Shown: positions 25,750 to 39,509, numbered from the stretch's first letter. The stretch is DNA of 64,000 nucleotides from Toxotes chatareus (GCA_016801885.1 CM028900.1:14898972-14962971); one strand, 5' to 3'. Notes: a model not told the origin generated them from the sequence alone. A program made the numbers and translations.

Positions 25750-26511
25750 CCTTTCACAGTATGCATTAGAGAAAATAGGGACACCATATTACGATAGACG
25801 TTATAAAATAAGAATGTAGGATTATGCTGGTTGGAGATAATAAACTATGAAAAGTATTTTGCTCTTGCATCTTTAATTTCACTGTTATAAGACTGTATTC
25901 AAATTTTCATATGCTCATAGTGTACTGAGAGCTTCTCACTCTTCCTACACTTTCTTTCTCTGCCACTGATCAAAGTGAGACAGTTGATAATTTGGATTTA
26001 AATTAAAAAAAGGTTTCAGAGGAGCAACATTATCTAAAGCAGTTGAGCACATATCATTGAAGCGGTTCACTAAGACATTTGTGCTTGAGAGCAAGTCTAA
26101 GGATTCAGCAGACTCCACACATAATGAGGAAAATCTTAAAGCACTAGTGTCATTAAAGATGTGTGAGCAAATTTTCCGCTTATGAGGATTCCTGTTCACA
26201 TAAAACACAGAATTAAACAATAGATGATCAGTGAATTTAATGTCTACTGAGTATGAGCAAATTGTGGATGTAAATGTGGATGTAACTGAAAAGAGTCTGG
26301 TATCTACAACAGGACAATCATCCAAAGCATACATCAAAATCCAATCCAGCATGAACCACCTCAAGAAACACAAGCTGAAGCTTTTGGAACAGCATGGGTA
26401 AAAATTCCTGAGTTTTAACTCGCTATAAAAAGGGATTGCAAACCAATATCTTCCAAAAGGGAGGTTAACAAGCACTGACTTAGTAGGCTGCACCCATTTG
26501 AAATGCAACAA
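25750..26511 (-). pseudogene. LINE ORF2 relic: endonuclease end and linker to RT
   Basis: The minus-strand frame beginning near 26511 contains a segment with the pattern of the end of a LINE apurinic endonuclease (LDWILMYALDD, then a diverged stretch and FTDHLLFNSVF). It continues into the linker (VNRFNDMCSTALDNVAPLKP). After a frame change the downstream DNA near 25770-25885 reads YNSEIKDARAKYFS, then SNQHNPTFLF with stop codons between, which is the usual start of the RT region in L2/Rex-like elements. About 190 codons are open by luck, but the region is interrupted and lacks the catalytic endonuclease N-terminus and the RT core. It is a dead fragment. Confidence 0.7.
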
Positions 26512-28905
26512 TTTTACTTTTCTATTTAAGTGAAGTTACGAGTTCATGAAATAAAAAAAAAAAAACAGCAATAAGGTGTCAGAAACACCCTGAAATGACC
26601 TGGACTGAATTGGGTCCATTTGGTCTGATAAAAATTTTAAAGTCTAGACAAGCCGTATCATTAAATTAATAATCTGTTTTTATTATAGTAATAGTTCATG
26701 TATCATCTTAAAGTGAGCAGCGGTGAAGGCTGGATAATGTGGGTTTCAGCTTGAATTCCAGCAGGAGCCAGTAAATGGAGCAGAGTGTGGAGATACAGTA
26801 ATCCACTTTGCTCTGTCGCCGGTGCGCTGCGACATCATGTGATAATCACCTGACCATCACATCACCCTACCTGAACCACGCTGGTTTGATGGTGGTCATT
26901 CAACTTTAATGACCAGCAGAAATTACAGCAGTGGCACAAGTAATCCAGAGGTAGTAACTGAAAAGGTTGAACTAATATAAAATGACAGACTCTGAATTGT
27001 CCATGTACCAGCCATATATTATTATCTATGAACCTTATCCTAGTTTAGCATTGGATTATTTCAGATCAGTAAAATTTGTGTTTGACATGTAGAACGAAAC
27101 AACAGTTCTCTTGAACTCCTGTACAGTTATGTGAGGGGTTCAGTATCTTTTTAAAAAATAAAAGCACACTCCTTCAAAATGCCAGGTTTAGATGAATTTG
27201 TTCTTTAAATAAAAATCTTGAAATTCATAATTTATTATTCCTCAGTTATCCATTCAGAATGTAAAGAGGAGATTTCACAAAATAAAGCGTTTCACTTTAT
27301 AGTCTCATTTTGCTTCATGCTTCACTTTGTCTTTTCGAGGCAAACCTAAATTTGGCAAGTACTGCAACATTAAAAAAAGGTTGTTCTTATTGATTTTACA
27401 GTGGTCTTGACATTTTAAATTCATTAATCTGATTTCTCCATTACTTTAATTGTTTAAAATATTCCTATCAAAGTGTGACATTTCTCTGCAGCTCATTATT
27501 TTATTTGTTCAGTACCTTTTCTGTATTTTTTATCATATAACATAATTTCTTTTAATCTGTAGCGTTCTTTTCTGTATAGCAAAACATGACACCGGGGCAT
27601 TAGTAGTTGACTGTGTTAGTTTACCAGTGAGCTATTTGAAATAGTTGTTTCAACCGTCATACTTTATTTTCTTTTTTTCTTTTTTTTTGGCAAGTGGAGT
27701 AAATGGATATTTGTTTATATCATGTCGTACATTGCAGAAAAGAGTGATAGTTTTGATATTTGTGTCGCTCCTTAAAGGTCAATGAGTCAGACTGAAATAT
27801 TTAATAATCCTTATCATGAACAGTGAATTGAACCATATTCAAGCTAGAGGATGAAAAATTATGCCTAGATCTAGGGAAAAGGTCGGACTGATGTGTTTCT
27901 GTGTTGAATGCAAAGGTGTAACCTACAGTGACAAGAAAGTGACGTTTGCAGAGAAAGGACAGGGACCCTTTGTCACTTTCAAGCTCCATGACAGCTGCTT
28001 TTCACGGTAACATGGCTGATTGTGCCACTGTAGTAAATATCTAAAAGGTAGGAGGTATAGTACTGATGTTTAAAATCAAATTAAACTAGACAGGCCATTT
28101 ACTGTGCCACAGTAAAAGCTCATGAAAATTAGGATTTTATAAAATCATGCAGATACCAGACATCCAGAAACAGCCCCATTTTGTCACTGTACTAAAAGTG
28201 TTTACAGATTTTTAAAGCACAATATTGCATATTACACTACACTCAAGTACTGTCTCAATTATGTTTCTGCAACTATTGACTCCCATTACCCTGTCACCCT
28301 ATAGATAAAATCATTTTGTGTGTACTCACTATTTGTAAACTGGGAGAGACACATCAGAAAGATCTAGAAGCAGCAATGTTGGGATAATCTAACCAATCTG
28401 TCAGTGAAGAAAAGGGGTCAGAAATCAAGAAATCCTATTGGAATCAATCTCCAGCCTGTTGTGCAGTCCTACCAGCCCCGAACCTGCAGTTGAAGTGATG
28501 CACAACTTCCATCAGTCTCCAGTGGAATGGAAAAAGGGCCACATGTTGTTAAAGAAATGGACTAAGACGGGGCTGTCAGGCGTCCTGAGGAGGGAGTCAC
28601 TCTTCTTATTACCTAGGTAGGGGGCTCGGCCCATCTGGCAGGAGACCTGACTTTTAGCCACCGCAGCTTTTTCACATCCTTTCTGTGCTCTCTATCACAG
28701 TGACTGCTCTCTCTGTCTTTGCCAGTCCTATTGCCCGCCCCCTCTCTCGTCCACCTCTGTCTTTTTCCATCTTTCCCATGGCAATTGATCTCCTTCTCTT
28801 GTCTCTTTTCCCCGCAGCTGCCACTGCTCCACTACGAGGGTATGTTTAATTAGAATGAGTGATGAATGGTCTCCTGTCCTGGCTCAGAAAAGAAGCATAT
28901 GGTTG

Positions 28906-28936
28906 AAAGAGAGAAAGAGAGAGAGAAAGAGGAAGA
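28906..28936. repeat. impure (GA)n tract
   Basis: GA and GAAA units over about 30 bp. Confidence 0.8.
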
Positions 28937-29426
28937 TGGCAGAACATTCAGCAGAAAGGAAATAATTTGGATAAAGTGGAACGTCATTATGTTCAGACTG
29001 CAGCCTGCTTGAACTCTTTGAAATCACTAAATACAACAGAAGTGGATACATCTTATGGCGGTGGAGGTTTAATTTTTCACCAACTTGTGAATCATAACAC
29101 TTTTAGACTTTTCAATTAGTTATAAACATTTTAGAATGATAACTACTACGTTATTATCTCGGTGTAATATGTGAGGGATTTACACATTTCATACCTGGGA
29201 AAAACAGGGCAGGATGTATAGAGAGCTAAACCAATGGCAGCTGAGTCTGCTGTTTGGTTTTGAAGATGCTTATCCGTCCACTCATCCAAAAGCTCTCATT
29301 TCTTTTAACTGGAAGGGGGTCCCAGACATTATAACCTCTGTAGGTCATTCACATCTCACAGACAGATAGTTAGAAAGGAAAGTGGAAGAGGCCATCTCTG
29401 TCAGTCTGGAACAACCTTTCCTCAGC

Positions 29427-29460
29427 AGAGAGAGAGAGAGAGAGAGAGGGAGGGAGGAGG
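29427..29460. repeat. (AG)n microsatellite with GGGA tail
   Basis: Eleven AG units are followed by gggagggagg. Confidence 0.9.
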
Positions 29461-30396
29461 GGCTGTGGCAGCAAACACTTTCACAGCAGTTCACATCTTA
29501 ATTCATCTAACTTTGATTCCTGTCACATGGCCGCAATGTGTCCTCAAGGATGTGACCTCAACAAATCTCAGGTGACATACTGAACCACAAAGATTTAAAA
29601 GCCTGGGGCTGGAGCCATATGAATGACAGACTTCTTCAAGACCAAACAAATCCAAGACTTTTTAGTATTTTTAGATATCCTATAACGAATGCAGGAGCAG
29701 GAGTCGTCTCACACAAAAGCATATGACTGATACACGTCTGATTGTATGCTTCAGTGTTACACATCTCCTTGTAAAGTCATATGTTGTAGTCATATGTGTT
29801 TCATAGCTGCATTTCCAAGGGAGGAGAGTCAGAGAGAGGAGCAGTAAAACTGAACACTCTGTATCACACTGATCTGACTGGACTGATCTCGCACATTTCC
29901 TCAACTTGACTGGCAAAGCTGTGATATCATGAATTTGAAATTTGTAGCGGCTTCAGTCCTGACAGTGGTTTACATGAACAGAAAATTGCAATTTTAAGCC
30001 GTAAGCTGTCTTGAAGAATGCATGTGCATATTGTCAGATTTCTGTAGGTAGATTACACTCTGAATATAAAATACCTGTTTGAACTGCCTGCCCTTCTCCC
30101 ACATGATGCCTGTCAGTGTGTGGAAACATTGTACTACTTAATATTCACTTTTGTTTTTGCCAAACAAAACAAACTCAGACATGATGGCAGCATTTTGATG
30201 CAGAATTAGATATAAACATGAAATGCAGGTGGTAAACCACTAATGATCTGCTAGACTGGAAGAGGAGCCAGCATGCTCATGAACGCAAAAACCATAAAAA
30301 CAAAACAAAACACAATGCTATCTATTATACTGCCAAAAAAGTGCAAATGAAATTCAAGCAGGTAAAGGTTTTATGAGCAGTGATAGTAGTTCCTGC

Positions 30397-30423
30397 TTGT
30401 GAGTGCTGTGAAAGCACTCACAA
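30397..30423. repeat. 11-bp perfect inverted repeat
   Basis: Arms ttgtgagtgct and agcactcacaa surround a five-base loop. Function unknown. Confidence 0.6.
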
Positions 30424-31129
30424 AAATAATGTGCATGGCATAGCTCTGCTATATCCGTGTGGAGCGAATTTGGTCTCCATTTTTGGCAGTGTAATGTTGT
30501 AATAGCCACCACGCCTCTTTCAAAAACCTTCACCCTCCAGATTAGTTATACATATTCAAAACTGGATTCAGAGAGAAAGCGAAGAACTAGAGCAATTGAA
30601 CACTATCCGCGTCCATGTTTATTGCCAATGCATACTCATGTCTCCTTACATTCCTGAAGTAGCATACAAGTGCTATCCATGAATATTTTTTTAATTTTAC
30701 ATTGACTTGACTTGTAAAATAAAGTAAATAAAAATTTTGCATATTGACAAAAGAAAACTCAGACACAAGGAGAAAAACAAAAATGACAGAAAAACAGCAA
30801 GGAAAGCAAAAGAGGCAAAAACTGTTATACGAATCCAGCTGTTCTGATCCTCTCATGTATCTTGGGAATGTTGGAAGTTGTTACAGCCAGTTGGAGCTTT
30901 CCCTTCTCCTTCCATTGTTGCAGCTGGAGAAGAAAAAATAACTCCTCTGTAAAACTGAATTATTTAACCTGGGTTATACATGTAAAAGTTGCACGTCTGC
31001 CTTCCACCATATGCCATTAAAATGCTGAAACAAGAACTGCATATGAAACTACATTACTTTTGATGAAAGGAAAATACAAGCATGTATTTCATAGTTATTT
31101 GATCAGTACAAAAAAATAGTGTCATCTAG

Positions 31130-31166
<37 letters not shown>

Positions 31167-31188
31167 GAAAGAGAGAGAGAGAGAGAGA
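31130..31188. repeat. compound (GT)n(TA)n(GA)n microsatellite
   Basis: Three consecutive dinucleotide arrays: GT to 31140, TA to 31166, then GA to 31188. It is probably length-variable. Confidence 0.95.
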
Positions 31189-34100
31189 CTAGGTGACAGT
31201 GTGATCACATGGTACATTTTGCATTATACTTTACATTTTGAATTTTGAAGTAATTTTCATAGAAACATTTGCTGAGTAATAGCAACTGGATTACTAAATG
31301 GTTTGACAGATATTTCATGTTCATTCAGACGTGTTAAAAACAATAGTAGTTTCCAAGACTGTTGTTATGCTGCATTATTTATAATATGCCTGTAGTCTGA
31401 GAGGGGAAAAGAAAGAGGGGGAGAACGTGGTTGTTTTCCTGCGAGACAGACAGAAAGAGTAGTTCACACCTTACGCACCAATAATAATCACAGTTCTTTT
31501 GATATAACCAGTCAATATCAATCAGAGATATACTTATTTTCATCCTGTGGATTCTGTTTGTTTATTCCTAACATTTGCTTTGTGTCCACTTGGTCCTTTT
31601 AATACCAGCAGTTCTTTGTCGGAAATCAGTCTGTCGTGCTAAAAGCTGATCTTTTCCTGGGAGTCAATCTTTCCTCAAGTCTGTTTAATGGCAGTGTGAT
31701 AGTTTTATTGTGAGAGAGGGAGAAGGAAGATCCTGGGTCCATAAACAAACTGAATGTCCCTACTGTGACCTCCTTAATGGTGTGCCAAGATGCTGCTGTG
31801 TCCGCTCCAAAATATTTATGCAATTCGTAATTGTAAGTTAATGAGCCATCATTATAAACACATTCTGAGGCAGGGTATGAAAATATGTTTTATAGTCTGT
31901 AACTCTGTTCTGTCTATTTGAGAAACTGATGATTTATGAATGCTATTTGTTGAAATATTGACTCGATGTTCTTTATCTCTGAGGGTACAGGTGCTTTAAA
32001 TTATTTTCATACAATAAAAAGTTTCCAACTCTAAATATGGAAAGCCATGCCCATTCTCCTCATAAATAGTGTAGCCCGTGGAATTACATCCGACACTGGA
32101 CTTTCTTACGTGTGAGGCATCTGCGAAACATTGTTTGAACAGAGGGCTTTTCAGTACAATAAACCTAAGCAGTGTCTAAAGCAAACCACTGAGTTAAATT
32201 GTTGATAGATAACTTCCTCCTCCACCATGCAAACCTCCAGGTTGTCCGCATAAAAACAGGAAGAAAGACCAAAATGCACTTTGCAGAGTTCCAGTTCAGC
32301 TGCCACCTTGTGACCAAAGTCTGCAATGTCAAATGAAACCCTGTCCATTTAGCATCTACTTTACATCTTAGCCAGATAACAAAACAATGTAACCCAAAAG
32401 AAAACAGCAAAGAACAAATGAATGAACATTTATACTGCCTTGAGAGCCATTCTTACCCGAAGTTGGAAATTATGAAATAAAAAATTTACCACCCAGCAAC
32501 AATAGTCACATTTATGCTCATACTGTGGATCCGCTGCAATACTCAGTCTGTCCCAGCCAGCACTGGACAGCTGGCAGTGTGAAAGAGGAGGAAAAGTTCA
32601 ACAGCAACACAAATAAACAATCATTTTAAGAAAGCTGTGGAATGTGTTTCTGAGTTACATCAATATTTGAGGTTTGAATTTGCAAGTAGCATCTGTGGCT
32701 GCCAACTCAACTTTGAGTTTGAAATGTACACTCTAACATTGCTGTTGTTTGTTCCATTTGCAAACTTCAAATGATAAATAAGTGCGGTGTGTGTCATGAC
32801 TGTATCAGCTGGTGATATATAATAGTGGTTTATCCCTTTTCATCTGAGCAAGACATCTGATCCCTCATTGAACTCGGCTAACATGGTACATAGTCACACA
32901 GATTCTTCTACCAGCCAACATGTACACAGATGTGCACAAGTCTCCCTCCTGGGGTGACTGAAATTAATTGACAAGTCTGGGAGCATGAGAGGGGACAGGT
33001 CTTGAAGATTTACTCTCCCTCTAGCTGCCATAATTTTCCGCCTCTGTGCAGTGGTGATGAAGGCATGATGAGAGGAAGCATCTTTTTCATCTCTCTCTCC
33101 CATCAGCCGAGTGTTGCCTCCAGCTTTATTTTTAGCTGCCATAAAACCTGCCTGTAGGTTCCTCTGCTGAACTTGACTGCTGACTTCTGATTTATTCAGA
33201 AACTCAACTCCTGCACCATTGAATTGTATTGATTTATGGTATATTACAGCATGCGTCATATGGCATTTATTGTAAAAGCAGAGCAATACTAAGCCATAGA
33301 TTAACTATTCATTCTTTGATCTGGCAGTTTGCTCGCTCTTCATCATGATATACATAACATTTCATCTTAGATGAAGATTTTAACAGAGTAACCGTGTCGT
33401 GAAACACTTGATGTGGTCTATTTAAAGTTTTTACATTCCTGAGGTATGTCAGTGCTTTCATTTTCAGTTCACACCCTCGGACATATATTTTCACACAGGA
33501 GGATATAAGAATGCCTATAAATAAGGGTTTATGTGCATGTACAGCATGTATTTACTCACAGTTGGTTAAACAAAACTGTTGACTATTGAATAGTTTCCTT
33601 TGTGATGATGATGGCATCATGAAATTACCAGTACACATTTGGATATTTACATATCCAGACTATGTGACACATGAACATACGATGCAGGACTGTTCAAATT
33701 TCTGGTGCATCTGACAGCAGTAACGGCGGCTCCACCCAAACTCCTTTGTTATCCTACTCATTGACAGGGAGGTTACTCGGATTGCATTGCTGCAGTCTTG
33801 ACAGCTTGTCTGCTCCGTGGCACCTCTCAGCATGCTGCTCTCCCAGAGGTGCCTACAGGTGCCGAGGATGTGCACTACACATCTGTCTATCAGAGAAAAC
33901 AGAGCGGTTCATCAGTACCTACTGGTGTGTGACAGTGGAGCTATGTGAGGCTTCGTTGGAAGGATGTAATGTGAGAGCTCGATAGCTCTAATAGGTGATC
34001 ATGTTAACAAGATTCCATTGAAGGTATAAAGATAAAAAGTGATGCAACTTGGCTTGCTGGATAATGGAAATAAGTGGTCTTGAAGGATGTCAGCAGTGCA

Positions 34101-35559
34101 AAGAAAAGCAAAATGAAGCAGATGTTTCCTGTGGATCACCTGGATCCAATCATTCTCTCGGTCAACGTATTCATCTTTAGTATAAGTCAAGCTCCGTTAT
34201 TTATGTGAATGTATCTGTAATTTACTGTACGAACCTGTTCATGTAGCATGAGATGTCAACGGTGATTTAATTTCAATGTTGGACATTGAAAACTAAATCT
34301 CATTTGATTCTAAAGATCTACAATGCCACGATTTTCCAAATGCAATTTTGTAAAGTTGGATGAATGGATGAACATGACAATCATATCAGTAATATGACAG
34401 CAGTAAAACAGCCGTTAGGCCATTTGCTTCTGATGCACTGAATCATCGAAGCATTCAGAATGTGTGAGCGAGCATCCACAAGTGGAGAACAGTCTGTCAA
34501 AGCTGTGACAACTTGTCTTGCCTGTCAGCATTTGTTAGCGTGTTGTAGTGTATTGAGAGATGTACACTGCTGTTGTTGAAAGACTGGCTTGCCATAGAAC
34601 CTCTTTAGATCATTTATGTGCTGTGGTAGGGCATGTTGTTTGTGCATTCTGTCCTTAGGTGGTGGTTGTGAGGATTGAACATGTGTGACATTACTGAGCC
34701 ATTTGTTCCTCAGCTGTCTGGCCAGTCACATCCCTTCAGAGTACCACAGCTTTAGCAGCTGGACCATCACTGTCACTCCTTAAAACTGATATGTTTACTC
34801 AAACAAGAGAACTTTGTAGCGGGTAAGATAAGTGGTAATGATACTGAAAACAAAAACAATAAACATTTAATGGACGGCAGCTGTTCAGCTCATTTACGTG
34901 ACTTGCAAATTCAACATCAATCCAATTTCTCAGAGGACTTCTTTCTAAATATAGTGACACACTAATAAGTCCCATGGTCCTGGAAATACAGTAAATCCAG
35001 CACCATTACCAGCCATTCCAGCACCAAAGCATTATCCTCTCACAGTTACGGTTCCTGCAAAGCTTATGTGCTATTGCAGTTTATTCATGAATTAATGTAA
35101 TTTCTAGGAGACAGGGTAACAAAACAACTGGGCTGAACACAGTTCATTTCAGGAAAAAGTCAGAGTATTTTACTTGCACAGTCTGTCACCACAGAAGTGT
35201 TGTGATATGGTCTGTCCAGCTCCCATTTGGTGAGCTAGAAAGACATAGCTTGCCATCTCCTAGCTTGCCCACTGTTGTAATGTGCACTGTTATTGTGATT
35301 GCTTTGAGTAGTGGAGGACGACTGTTTTCTATAGTAATCTGTAGCACAAAGCTACAGATAGGCCAGGAAAAACATGTGTCAGACTATTATTGACTTTGCT
35401 GGTGTAGCGAGACCACATAATACATATTGTGAAACATACTGAGACCAAGAAATAAGTTTCTTAACCTTCTGTATCATAGTAGATTGAATTGCGATACATT
35501 TTCCCATTCCCAACAAATAATTTGCATTAAAAAACTATTGTAATGTAGCCATGATAGCC
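31189..35559. other. non-coding stretch, no gene seen
   Basis: The minus strand is open for 130 codons at 32894-33286, but the translation has no recognisable family. The stretch near 33670-33900 is G+C-richer without clear exon borders. About 32990-33150 is CNE-like. No gene is called. Confidence 0.55.
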
Positions 35560-35830
35560 TTTTGTAAGTGAGTAAAACTTTATTTAAGTAACACTTTTCA
35601 CATTCTGTTACAAATGGCTTCAAGATCACAAATGGAAAAATATTTTAAAAAAGAAAGGAAGCATTAATGACATGTCTGTGGGAAAAAAACGATGACTTGA
35701 GATGAGCTTTAAAATACTCGACAATCGTCACTTTCCTAACCCTGGAGGTTGTTCCATAACCTGGAAGCCAACACTTTTAAGAGCTAGTATTGGTGCAATA
35801 GCTTCTTAGCATAAACAAGCAACAAAAAAG
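35560..35830 (-). pseudogene. LINE ORF2 C-terminal relic
   Basis: Read on the minus strand, 35745-35780 gives LASRLWNNLQ. After a stop and frame change, 35685-35725 gives EYFKAHLKSSFFS. These match, in order, the conserved C-terminal block of L2/Rex-like LINEs, in which an A-x-x-LWN-x-L motif is followed by FK-x-x-LK-x-x-F. DNA beyond it (aacttt-atttaagtaac) resembles the element's 3' end. It is fragmentary and inactive. Confidence 0.65.
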
Positions 35831-37038
35831 GATTTGTTCCAGCTGTTGGACAGATAAGAATAAAAAGACAATATGGCTATGTTTGTACTGATTCTGAATT
35901 AGAAATAACAGAAATTAATAATGGGCTTAATATTTTTCTCAAAGTTCACATGGGAGTTGAAGGTGACCTGTGGGGTTTGTGGAAACCAGCTTTTAGCTTG
36001 TAGCAGTGGAACCTAAGTGCTGATGTTTCCATATATACTTTGATGTTTCCCTCAAAGTGTAACTGGCAAAACAAATTAGTAGGATATAAAAATAATTTCT
36101 ACCAGACTGGGTTGAAAATGATCATCTTCTCTGCTAGGCTTCAGGACCCAGGCTGTTTTACCATTCTGCCTTCTCCAGCATTAATTTATTCAACACTTGG
36201 TGCCTTTCGGGTTCTTTATAGAAGTGACAGTTAATTGTCTGGATGCGTCCACCTCCATATAAGTTCTGTGGATGTGTTTGGGTTCATTATTTGTGCCAAT
36301 TAGCCCCAAGAAGTTTTTCAGTCTGTTGTGAAAGTCTCTAATTCACTCAGCCTCTTTCCTTTTTAATGTTACCCCTTCTTCACTTATTCACAGTATAGTC
36401 CAGTTGTGGTCAGTATCACATCCTGCACACAAAGCTTCATGCTGGAATGGTAAAGACCAATTGCTGTAACTCAATACATAACAGAAAACAAATACTAGGA
36501 TTTACAGCATGCCAGTTAATTCCCTTTTGTAGCCCTGGTTAGTTATTTAAACTGATGCAGAAAAGCTGTACATCTACTTTTAATGTTTGTTTAGTGCAGC
36601 TTTAATAATAAACTCACATGGTCACTACACAGTCAAAAATGGGCATGAAAGTCTTTTTAAATCACCACGAGTGAGTATTAATATACTAGAATATACACAC
36701 TCCTGTGGGATCCAGCTTGAAACAGATGCATTTAGTTTAGTAGTTCCATGTCTTTGCTGATAAGCCTGTAGTGCATTATGGCTGAGCTTGGAGAGAATGT
36801 GAATTTTGAATGGCATTTAAAGTGTTGTGTGAAGTGCCTTCCTGAGAGAGCACAGATATAAACTACTTTAGATTCCACAGCAACATTTAAATCACATTTG
36901 AGTCTTCTTTCAAAGCTGTTTACTCCATAATTTACGAATGCCTGTCCTACTTTACATCTGACTTAAGAGGTGCAAGTCAGACCTTTTTCCTATCATGGCT
37001 TTACCTTTAAGAGGTAAGCTGATGAAAAGCACAGGAGA
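35831..37038. other. non-coding stretch, no gene seen
   Basis: The first 150 bp may belong to the adjacent LINE relic. The remainder shows nothing I can name. Confidence 0.55.
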
Positions 37039-37064
37039 CCCCCCCACCCCCCCACCCCCCTCCC
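37039..37064 (-). repeat. C7-A-C7-A-C6-T-C3 tract; G-quadruplex motif on the minus strand
   Basis: On the minus strand there are four guanine runs (3, 6, 7, 7) separated by single-base loops, a pattern expected to form a very stable quadruplex. The plus strand would be a matching i-motif. Any biological role is inferred. Confidence 0.85.
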
Positions 37065-38695
37065 AGTTCAGTGCCTTGCCTAAAAATGGCAAGTAAGCGT
37101 GAATTTCATTACTATTTTAATCTCATTCATGAGTATGTGTTCATAAGTGTCTTACACTGTGTTCAGACTGAAAATAACACTGCAGTCAAAAAACGAATGG
37201 GGGCGACAAAGGGGTGGGTGTGTTGTGACACTGGTCGCAAAACGCAATCCCGGAAGTTCAATGAATGAAAGCTGAGCCAGGATCTGTTTTTTAGCTGTTT
37301 GATTACACATTTATTGAATTTCAAAGAGAACAAACAAACAGAAAAAAATGATTCCTCACATTGCAGCAAGTTGAATTTTACTACTTTAACTACAGTCTAG
37401 TGCTTTAACTGTAGTGGAACTCTGCAAAGCACTTGTGTTTCCTGATCAGACCTCTTACTGATGCTTTACCAAAGGAAAGAGAGAGTGAAAAGATGCTATA
37501 TTGATAATTTCTGCATGCACAGCGGTGATAAGATACAGAATGTCTGCTCTCTGCAAATGGCAGTGGTATAGTAACAGTGATGCAGTAATGCTCCCTAAAA
37601 GTTGGCCATGCAACAATAAAACAGGAAAAGATCAACCGGCGTGATGTAAACATGCAAGTTGCAGAACATGTAAAAAGGTTGTGCAAAACTCAACAGGTGT
37701 ACTAAACTGCAAGTTTTCGCATAAACACTCTTGCTTAGTTCATCTGTAACAATCCTCTCTCTGCACAATCAGCAGTGGGCACACACGCATTCATCCCCTC
37801 TGTGCATGAGAAATAATACTCATGGATCGGGAAAGCTTATTGTGTAGCTGTTTAACACACTAATGACTCAAACACTTTGCTTCTGTCTCTCTGAGTGATT
37901 ATCAGTGGCAACATGGTCACACCTGTTGTCTTCCTCACTTGGAGATTGTGATTATTGGGGGGGGGATTATGGGCTCCAGCACTTTGTCTGCAGTGAGATT
38001 TGCTCTGCATTTAACTCAGCATCCATTCTTGTAAACGGCACAGTGTGACACCAACAATATGTGACAGATGAAATGTCACACAGGCTACTATTATTCTCCT
38101 CCTCCATCTTTCATAAAACCCAGCATTAGTGTGATATGCATGTCGTGCCTCTGCATTTAAAGCAGACTATCTCTACAGGCATGCAGACAATAATTAAGCG
38201 GTGGCACGCAGATGGCGTTTAAACAGCAAGGCGCTTTGGGGAGTCGGATCAAGATGACGCTAAACCAAACAAAATATAGTGTATGGATTGTGTGTTGTGA
38301 CCGTGTCTTATTTTTATACAGTCTGACAAGTGTGTCATGTTAAGCACTGTAGGGCAGTCCTGAAGCTGAAGAGAGTTCATTGTGTTATTAGGAAATCTTC
38401 CAGTGTTTCAAAAACACACAGTGATGCAAAATATTATTCACTTCTCATATGTTGGGTGAGGGGAAAAATGAAGAACTAGTTATATAGTTCTACTCTGTAC
38501 ACCACAACTATACAGCATATTTGATTTGGTTTGATTTGATTGACCTTTTTTCTTCCTATAACGGTTTCATCCGTTACAGGAACGTTTTGTCTAATCCATC
38601 CCATGGTACTGGCCTGAGCACTAAGCAGCTTTATTAGAGCATATTGCAACAAAATATTTGATGTCTTATTGGTGGACATGTGAATAGATTTTAGA
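37065..38695. other. non-coding stretch, no gene seen
   Basis: A G-run lies at about 37957-37966. The 37150-37260 segment is richer in CpG and may be the edge of an old DNA transposon, but no terminal repeats could be identified. No exon is supported. Confidence 0.55.
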
Positions 38696-38765
38696 CCTGT
38701 AAAACAGGCGAAACAATGAAGCAGAGGAAACTTGCTGTCATTCGTCTGTTTGGTCTTTTCCAGAA
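38696..38765 (+). repeat. local direct repeat, copy 1
   Basis: The stretch begins cctgtaaaacagg and continues with gcagaggaaact, ending ggtcttttccagaat. The same elements in the same order occur at 39380-39457. cctgt-aaa-acagg is itself a small inverted repeat. Confidence 0.75.
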
Positions 38766-39379
38766 TTTATTAAACACGTTTATTAGACCACAGTGCCTTA
38801 TGTCTTATAAAGAAACACATTGTCAAATACTGTATGTTTTCCTTTTTTCTCCTCTCTTTGGCTTCAATTCAGACGCATTTACTGACAATTAACAAAGTCC
38901 ATGAAATAAACAAAAACCATGTAAGTAAAAAAAAAAGCAGCAAAAAGACAAATGGGGAAATTAATCCACATGCAATCACATCATAATGGAATATAAACCT
39001 TTCTCCATATAAATTAGTTCTGTATTCACTAATATTCCTATTAACTGCTAGCATTTTAACCCCACTGGCTTTGTATGTTCCCAGGCAATGTAGCAGCTGA
39101 TAGCGCCTAAATAGCATTCAGGAGATATTTATATGAATGACCTATTTTGACATATTTTTATGAACAGAATACACATAAAATAAACAGGAAAACTGGAGCT
39201 CCACATTAATTACGGAGTGGGAGTTTGTGTTAAGGGAAAATACTGTCCACCAAAATACTCCTCCTCCTTGTCCGATATGGCAGAGCTGGAGTAGGTCCCG
39301 CAAACGCAGCAAACTACACAGTGCACTGTGAACACAGCTTAAAAACACAAGCTTTTTGCATTTTAGTACATATTACTAA

Positions 39380-39457
39380 CCTGTAAAACAGGAGAAATAA
39401 TGATGCAGAGGAAACTCCCGTTTGTCTGGTCGAAGTTTCCTCTGGTCTTTCCAGAAT
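39380..39457 (+). repeat. local direct repeat, copy 2
   Basis: This is the counterpart of 38696-38765, with a few substitutions and an insertion near gtcgaagtttcctc. The copies are about 680 bp apart. They may be ends of one old element or two insertions of one short element. Confidence 0.75.
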
Positions 39458-39509
39458 GGCACACTTACGACAGCTACGTCATAAAGGAAGTCCAGATATG
39501 GCATTATAA

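Larger units (their letters stand above)
26520..31129. other. non-coding stretch, no gene seen
   Basis: An A-run is at 26550-26562, and purine-rich repeats lie at 28906-28936 and 29427-29460. A perfect 11-bp hairpin is at 30397-30423. Poly-T interruptions occur around 27670-27690. No exon or recognised element is present. Confidence 0.6.

Noticed and set aside
32894..33286. 130-codon minus-strand frame
   Set aside because: No family features, no splice context, and the DNA looks like a non-coding conserved-type segment.
33660..33985. possible exon in a G+C-richer stretch (cctacag, ggtgcc borders)
   Set aside because: Frames on both strands are open and unrecognisable; splice-like motifs of this quality are common by chance.
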